Below, piece by piece: positions 51,701-60,934 of a DNA stretch of 64,000 bases. Origin of the DNA: Varanus komodoensis (Eukaryota; Chordata; Lepidosauria; Squamata; Varanidae); the NCBI RefSeq assembly GCF_004798865.1, contig NW_025335941.1, forward strand, positions 13,158,066-13,222,065, given 5' to 3'. The number at the start of each line of letters is the position of its first letter. The first letter of the stretch is position 1. The notes below the pieces were generated by a model that had not been told where the DNA came from, searched no databases, and saw only the letters and a program-made list of their open reading frames with translations. The position numbers and the translations under genes were made by a program.

Positions 51701-54700
51701 TATCCTACTTAGAACAGACCCACTGAAAAGAATGGGACTTAACTTAGACTGATAACCCTCAATAACCTATTTGTATTGCTTGCTATATGTTGTCAGGAGC
51801 AGATCTTTCCCGCCACATCTGCCCTTTTCCCTCTCCAGAAAACTTAAGACAAACCCTTTCAAGCACAATTCTTTATCTATGCTTTACAGATTGCAAATAA
51901 TGACCTCTCTGCAATGTGGGAATAGTGACTATCCAAATTAAGAGCTGAATCCAAACTGGAACAACCACTTCTTCCCTCCTTTTCAGAATGGACCTGACGG
52001 TACCCTCAGGGAGGCTCCCACTGCTCGAGGGCTAGATGACAGGAATGTCAGACACTTAACTGTCCACCCACTTTGCATGTTGTCTCCTTACATGGTCAAG
52101 GAGCTCCACTCAGTCACTAGCCTTCCCTCTACTGAAATGTCTTCTTCCTCTGTCTGAGTATCTTCACTCTGTAAACTTACAATTACAAAGCCCTTTGCCT
52201 TTTCCCCTCAGTATCTGAAGCATCTATGTGGAGAGAGTGTGATTTGAGAGAGCAAGCCAGTTTGGACCAGGCAGTATTATTTTATCTACAATTTTAAAAA
52301 TACCAGAATGTCTCCTGACCCAGGATTATGGGCAGCTGGAAAAATCCTAACTGCCAGAATTGTATCACAGTACAATAACCCCATCTTAAAAACTCCAAGA
52401 AAATGAATTCTTACCTCACATTTAACAAGACCACACGAGCTGTAGACAACGATTTTAGAAATGAGGCCTTTACAATCTGGAGTGAAACATAGCTCTCGAA
52501 GAATATCCTGTGGGTGCCAGCAGAAATGTGTCTGTGGGTAAGATTTCACTTCAAGGACTGCAGAAATTATATTTTATTTTAAAAATGGATTTAAGAATCA
52601 CACAAATGGCCAAATAACAGCATGTTGCTTTTCTTTCTAGTTTTATAATTCCATTTACTATAGTCGTATCTTAGCTAAGTAACATAGGTTGTTTTGGATC
52701 CAGACTTAATTTACTTGAAATTTGAATCAACTGAGAGTTATTCATTAGCTACAGTGCAAACCTATGCCTACTCAGAGATAAGTTTCACTGAATTTAACTA
52801 ACCTAGTTTGGATCCAATCCATTATCTTTACTTCACAGAGTCAATAGATCCATTCCCCACCTAACTCCCTGATTCTGATACAAGCTGATTGCAAACTGAA
52901 AATAATCTTCATCTTTCTCATGAAATCCCTGTAGAAAACACATAATCATGCTGAATTTATTTTACACTAACAATTTTTGTCACAGATACACTGGGAATGA
53001 CTATGCATATAGCAGCATCACTTTATAGATGACTGAAGTGTAGAAACAGTAGAGAGTGGCCATATTCAGACATCCTGTTAAGTCTGGAATTCAGTCGTAA
53101 TAAACCATAAAATGTGTAACTAGGGTACTGGTGTATGCAGCCTGTACCCTCCTTTCTTCATGTGAATCGGTAAACAAACCAGGAAGGAATAGCTTTACAT
53201 CATGTCAGATTTATTGTTATAGATGCTCATATGACCCAACTTAAATGGTTTTATGTTGCTTTGTGAAATCTGACTTGTTTGGGAGTAACTTAATCATAAT
53301 CCTGAGTTCAGACTTAATTCAAAGCTATCCTTTAACTCCTTGCCCAAAGGCAGGAGCAATAGGTTAAATGTACCAGCACCTTGTTCTTTCACATCATGAC
53401 TCATTAAGCCAGGATTCATGGCTTAGCACAAGCCCAAACACAGTCACAAATTCTTTCAGAGTTTGCCAGAAAAAAAAAAGACAAAATGCTTGCTTGAATA
53501 CTTAATCAGTGCATGATTTTGATCACTGCACTTTCTTATATATTTAGCTACTAATACTTTTTGCAATGAACAATTTTAATTCATATATATCATGGTTTTC
53601 ATATTTAGTAAGAAAAGATTAGAGAGTATTTGGAACAACCAACTTCCAACCAACCTGCTGACATCAGAACGACTTAGTGACTTCAAAACTGAGTACCAAA
53701 AAAACCCCTTATGTGCAGTCACTGCAATCACAACAAACTAATGGAAGGATTACAAAAGAATTAATTGCCTCACACATGAGAGTTTACATCTAGCTTCTAG
53801 TTACATTATTTAATCAGCTGAACCCTGTGTGACTCAAATATCCAAAACTGCACCTCACTGTGGGACTGCCATATTACTAGCATTAAAGTAGTACACAGAA
53901 GCACTACATGAAATGTCTAATTCTTGCATTATCCATCACTGTTAAAGTGTGAAATACCATTCCATGCAAAACCAACTTGAGCAACCTCCAAGCAAAAAAG
54001 AAGCATTGGACATTTGATGTTACCTTATCATTTTTATCACTATATCTTGTTGCTTTCAGTTTCTTCCAACAGGTTACATGAAACTCCACTATGCATTGTT
54101 CACAGCAAGCAACACGTATAAAACCCTAAAATTTGGAGATCACAAATTATTAAAATATTAGCCAAGTCCTGTTTTATACCAGTAATACTCTAAACATGCT
54201 GGACATTGGCTTATCACGAGAAAGTCAATATAAAACAAATTTCATATCTAAAACAATATTCTTGCAAATTTACCTTGAAATCTGGGTCACTAAAATATAT
54301 TTTGATTTTATGTGCTTGGCACTGCTGGTAGCGACAAATTGCATCTGGATTTGGAGGAAACTTGCATTCTTCAATACAATCTTCCAGTATGACCTAAACA
54401 CCAGGAATCAGAAGGAAATATGGTTGCTTTTTCTTTGGAATTTTGTACAAACAAGTAGTGGTATTTTTCTTAATTCAAACCAGCTTTGAAACACAAAATT
54501 GATGTTTTTGATGAACTTTCATTCACATGTTACTTCAATGACACTTAATTACCTCATTGTGAATGCACAGATTTATTAAGAAAAAACCTGAATATTGTCC
54601 TTCCTACTTTTTCCATTATTTCTGTACCTGACCAACATGATTTAACCTGATGTGTGGTGATTCATACACAGAAAATCCTCCATTATGCGTACGATCATCC

Positions 54701-57700
54701 TTCTGTAATAGTCACCAATCAATTTTATTTCATGTAAGCCCAAGTCAAAGAATAAAGTAAAACGGTTTTACACTCTCTGCTCCAAAGAGCCCCCTTCACC
54801 AGAGACTCTAAGGCCATAGGTCCTCAAACTATGGCCTGTGGGACGGATCCGGCCCGCCATGCCCATTCATCCAGCCCGCACCACCACCTGCCTTCCCCGC
54901 ACACGCCCACTCGCCACTGCCTTGCAGTGTGGGCTGGAGGCAGTGGCTTGCTCACTCGGAGATGGTTTTGGACTTGTTGGGAGATCTCCCAGCGAGTTCA
55001 AAACCATCTCTGAGCAAAAAAGGTGCCGCCACCTGCCTCCCCTACGCATGTGTGCTCACCACTGCCTCACAGCATGGGCTGGAGGCGGTGGCTTTTTCGG
55101 AGATGGTTTTGGACTCACTGGGAGATCTTCAAGCGAGCAAGCCGCCACCGCGCACACCCAATGCCACCTCTTGCGCGCCCGACAACGCCTCACCAGCCCA
55201 CGTGCCCAAGCCCCCCCCCCCTCACTGGCCTGCGTGTGTAGCCACCGCCTTTCAACTGCCCCCCTACTGAAAAAGTTTGAGGACCCCTGCTCTAGGCCAG
55301 TGATGGCGAACCTTTTAGAAACTAAGTGACCAAACTGCAACCCAAAACCCACTTATTTATCGCAAAGTACCAACACTACAACAAAACCTCAAAAACTGAG
55401 GTTTTAGTTTAGAAAAAACACCTCATAGCCTGTCCAAGCAAATACATATATATACCCTTGGCAGCGCACTGACCAGCCATGCGAAAGCTCGGACGAGTCA
55501 CGAGCCTGGTGCCGCTACTCCTTTCCAAGCATGTGCATGGCCCCTATGTGCGCTGTTATCTGATGCTTGGCTGCTGGGGTGACTTGGTTCGCATGCCAAA
55601 CAAAGAGGGCTCTGCACGTCTGGTGTGGCATGCATGCCATAGGTTCGCCACCGATGGCCTAACCTTACCCTGGTGCACTCCCCTAATCCTAATATACGGG
55701 GGGAAAACAATTGAAAGGGGGGATTTTGAAAAAGCCTTCCTTGAGTAGCTTTCTCTGCACAGCTCATCATTTCTGCACATTCTAAACACAATCCAACCAT
55801 CAAAACCATGCCAGGACACTTCATTTTTCTAACCCTAACCCAGTGATGGTGAACCTTTTAGAGACCAAGTGACCAAACTGCAACCCAAAACCCACTTATT
55901 TATCGCAAAGTACCAACACTGCAATAAAACTGAAGTTTTAGTTTAGAAAAAACAACTCACAGCCAGTCCAAGCAAATATATGGCAGTGCACTGACCAGTC
56001 ATGTGAAAGCTCAGACGAGTCATGGCCAATGAGTCGCAGCTTGTGACATCATCGCCTGGCACCACTACTCCTTTCCGAGCATGCGCATGACCCCTATGTA
56101 TGCTGTTATCTGATGCTCAGCTGCTGGGGCGATGCTGGGGCGACTTGGCTTGCACACTGACAGAGGGGGCTCTGCATGCCCGCTGTGGCACGCGTGCCAT
56201 AGGTTCACCACCATTGCTCTAGGCACTTGGGAAACAGGAAAAGTTCATCCCACCCCATTTCCATTAATTTCTTACAGCTGTCAAAAATTTCCCTTTGAAA
56301 CAGGGATTAGATAGGTCTAAATTGGGTAGTTTTGCACAGAGATATACAAATTGCTTATACATATTGAAATAACAAAAATATTTGTTCAAATTTTTATGTT
56401 TTAAAAAGGTGGCAAACTACAGACATCCCCATCAATGTGCCACTAGGGTATTTTGGAAGCAATGTCACTGGCTGCCAACTCAAGAGCCTGAAAGAGGAAA
56501 GGGAGAAAAGCCACAACATTTGCAAAAGGACTAACCATCAGTGCAATAGCTAAATCCTCAGTGACAGTTGTAAAACAGTAAAAGAAATAGCAAAGGATAA
56601 CATATGTCCTCCTCGGAGGACAGTACTAGCTCTAGGTCATTGTGTAACCTTGTCAGGAGCTCTGGAAAGGATGCTATTCCCAAAGGCCTATTTGCAAGGG
56701 CATTCATAAACAACAGCCTGAAACCACCTCTTCTCCTCTCTGTCCAAATGTGAACATAAGATTGCTTAATATAAGAAGCCTTTTATCACAAGGAAACTTG
56801 TTCGAACTTAACAGCCAATCAGTAAACTAAATCATAGGCTGTTGGGAATGAGAAAGAGTAGATACTTTCATTCCAGAACTCACACTCAGTTCCTCTGTAG
56901 ATTGTGGAGCATGATACCCAAACCCAGACCACTTGGATGACGACGACGATGATAACGACGACGACATTCTATACCACCCATAGCGGAAGGCACACCAATT
57001 GCTCTGATTTGGATCTCATACTCCACCGCTTATGATCAAACCAATTGCAGATCACTGAGTAAAAGTGGAAGTGGTACTTTCTCTCATTCATGAACAGTTC
57101 TGCCTACTGAAGTGGATAGACAGAATCATGTTCTGAGGATGTCTGTTGCCACTGAGCAAGAATGCAAGAGTTTTTCCTTTTCTTATTTTCTTCTTGATGC
57201 AATAGTGGCAAAGTCAGTATTTAACCTGGTCAGCCACCATGAGAAGTGACCTAGGATCAACTTTTTAAAAATTTATCTACAGGATAATAATTCTTACTTA
57301 CTTGCAACCTCTCAGGCCTTGTCTCTTCAATAACTACTGAAGTTGTGGGCCATGTCAATACACCAGGCACCATTTTATGCCTAACCATGATCTTTGATTT
57401 CATGAACTGGTCTAGAGCTTCTGAAAACCTATAGCATGAACAGATAAACTTCTATCACATATCTTAAACTATGTAACCAACTGTCTCTGTTATACTATGT
57501 ACTTTGGAAAACAAAACAGCTGAATGTATTTTTCCCCTCAGTATAACACAGTTCAGAAATTGAAAGTCATTGTGATCAGTGGAAATGTTCCCTCTGGCTA
57601 GTTACATATGCTTTCTTCCTATTGAAAAGGTGAGTCTATTCTAAAGTCTATCCACCCTTTCAAAATAAAGAATCAATGCTTTTGGCAGGAAGAGCTTTTA

Positions 57701-60700
57701 AGCCGCTAATACTGCCAACATTCATCTTGCTTCACCAAGTTTCCTTTCTTCCTAATCCCTTTTAGTAGTGGTTGTCTTCCTTTGTGCAAATGGGCAGTCT
57801 CTTCCATGCACTAGGCAGCTTCTCTAAGGTTTTGGGAGGAGACCACATCCATTTCTTTGATAGAATAACAGCTACTGAGAGCAAGGGGGAAACAAGAGTA
57901 GCCCTGCAGAAGAAAAGCACTGTTTACCAGGAGAAGCAGGCAAGGTTAGGGGAGCTTGGTAATCTTAATTTGGTCCCAAGTTTGTTTGTTTGTTTGTTTA
58001 TTTAGAGAACTTCTATGCCGCCCCATTCGCCGAAGCCTCGGGGCGGTTCACAATCATAAATAAATAACATAGTATAAAACAGTATAATTTAACAGTATAA
58101 TTTAAGTCGCCCTGGCCAAAGAATAAAATAAATAATAGTAATAATTAAAGTAACGTTTCAATAAAAAGGTCTTCGCCTGGCGCCGAAAAACAAATAACGA
58201 TGGCGCCAGGCGGACCTCTCTGGGGAGCTAGACCTACGCTCTAGCTGTCTCCCGGCCTGCTTCATCCCCCGCAATTCAGATGTATACCAAGGGAAAGAGT
58301 GGGCTCTGCCTGGTGGGAGAGGATGCTTAGGAGCGATCATGTCAACAGCCCTAGTCATCTCCCCATTCCATAGTTCGACCAGAGCCTCGACAGGAGCACC
58401 AGTCTTGTCAGCTGGAAACTCCCCCAGGGCCTTCAGGAATCCATCCAGATCCATCTGGCTCCGGGGGCAACCCACACAATCGGGTCCGCACCCTTACAGA
58501 GGGAAAGGCCGCTCTCGAGCACAAACCTCACGAGAAAGTGATCTGACCATGACAGGGGAGTCAGACATAAATTTCTCACCCTCGGCAAACCATGACTCCA
58601 ACCATAAGTCAGATTTAATTACAAATATTCCACAATTAAAAAGGCAGTACACTAATCAGTCCAAGGCCATTAGATGAAATTGCTGGCTAGCACATCTCTT
58701 TCCTGATTAATTCCACACCACTGACATGCTTTTAAATATCTTACTAAGTGCTTCCTTTTGTTATTATTTAGGTGGAGTTACAAGGATACAGCAGTAAGCA
58801 GATCTCCCATCATGAAGAGCAGTATTAGTAAACAACTTAACAGGCAAAATGACTTTCTGCATTTCATACAAAGAGTACACACAGATGAAACTAGAGCCCA
58901 ACTCAGAACTTACTCCTGATAGTCTTAACTAGCTTGACTCCTGAGAGCCAGTGTGGTGTAGTACTTAAGAGCATGGGACAGGAAATCAGGGATCTAGGTA
59001 CTAGTCCCCACTTGAGAAAAACTGGCTGACTTTGGCCAGTCAGACTCCCAGCTCAAACTACCTTACAGGTTTGTTGTTGTGGGGATAAGATTAAGAGCAG
59101 GAGGAGGAGAATGATGTAAGCCACCTTGAGTTTTTTGTAAGAAAAAAAGCAAGATATAAATCTGACAAATAAATAAGGAAATCAACTCATTTAAAATAGA
59201 AATATACCACTTACCTATTCTGTCTCATGTATACTTTACCAATTCCATAATGTGCTAAGCAATCAAATCTCACTTTCTGATACTGTTCAATTATGTTATT
59301 AAAATACTCTTTGGCTTTAGTTAGTGCCTTTGGGGAAAAAAGGAAAAGTCTGAAAAAGTGATTAAATATGCACTTATCTGCAAAACACAGCATTTGCCAC
59401 TTTAATTCACCACTTATTGCTACTTAAGAGACAAGCCTGGTTTCAAAAGTAGCTTCACTCAAGCAATATTGCAATAAACACAACAACTGAAGTTTTAACT
59501 GTGAGCATTTCCGTAATAAAGCACATGTTCCTTGTTTGGTTCACAGCCTGAGAACAAATAATAAACCATGGTCTGAAGACACCAAGTGATTCATGGCATA
59601 CCTTCAGGAAACATGCAAAGGTAAAATGTCTAACATCCACAACACAAATCTATCACAAGATCATGCAACTGCACTAAAAGCAAAGGCAATGTATAACCTG
59701 CATTAAGTTTTAAACTTATGACTACCACCATTAACACATGTTGTGCCACATGGCATATTCCATGATGCACACCAGGACAGTAGCCATGAGATTTCTGTGT
59801 TGCACATCAGGACAATAGCCTATATAAGATCAGCCCCCTGAAACAGTCCTGTTTATTATTTGAAAACAATTTGCCCCCATGAATGCACAACAAATGGTTA
59901 ATCATATCACAGAGGAAAAAATATAGTACAGCATATATGCATGTTAATGACAGGATTTCAAATATAGATTTTGATATCTGAAAACTGTTGCAAATGTTAA
60001 AAGAAGTTGGCATTTCCCTTCAGTTGTGGTATTTTATAATTCAGCTTAGAAAAGAATAAGTTGTCAACAACTATGCTAGTAAGTTTAAGTCAGAATTCAT
60101 CCACTTCCTTCACTGTCATTTTAATAAACTGTCAAATATATAACAGCTTAAAGTCTTACCTCAAGCTGCCCTATTCCGAGCAGAGCAGTGGCATATCCAT
60201 AGAGGATTACAACATAATCAACAACAGCAAGATTCATTTGCTGCAAGATGTTTGGGGGCTGGAGTGGGAATTGAACAGAAGACAAAGAAACAGTTGTCTG
60301 TCATTAAAAGTGCTACCTTCAAGAAAGGAACATAACAGCTGGGACAAAACCTATCAGTACCTATAGTTTTGCATGCATGAGCACATGGAGTTAGATCCAG
60401 GATGTGCCTTCCATAAGAGAAAGGACTCCACCCATGGCAGATCCCTCTGTCCAGTATTTGGGGATCCACCCCCTCCTCCACAGACACACACACACACCAT
60501 AGCTCTACAATCTTTTATTCAGTGCCAGGAGATTGTACATTCTACAATCTCCTGGCACTGTGTAGCATTTCTAGGTAATTAAGAAAGTTGCTACAGGAAG
60601 AAGGGGACAGGGATATTTTATGCTGGGAAAACTGCACTGATTGAAGTGGACATCCCCCATTCACTCCTTCCTGTACCCTCAATCCAGAGAGCCAGTGTGG

Positions 60701-60902
60701 TGTAGTGGTTAAGTGCATGGGACTGGGACTCAAGTTCTAGTCCCCACTCAGCCATGGAGCCAACTGGGTGACTTTGGGCCAGTCGCAGACTCTCAGCCCA
60801 ACCTACCCCACAGGGCTGTTGTTATGGGGATAAGATGGAGGAGGAGAATGATGTAAGCTGCCTTGAGCCCTTTGTAGGAAAAAGCAGGATATAAATTGAA
60901 AA

Positions 60903-60934
<32 letters not shown>

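Noticed and set aside
54831-55352. ORFs up to 163 codons
   Set aside because: They cover hAT element A; overlapping frames with Pro/His/Ala-rich low-complexity translation, no family resemblance.
58158-58475. 105-codon minus-strand ORF as a host gene
   Set aside because: The translation is the pre-RT linker of a LINE (…APKHPLPPGRAHSFPWYTSEL…), continuous with its endonuclease end and 3' tail.
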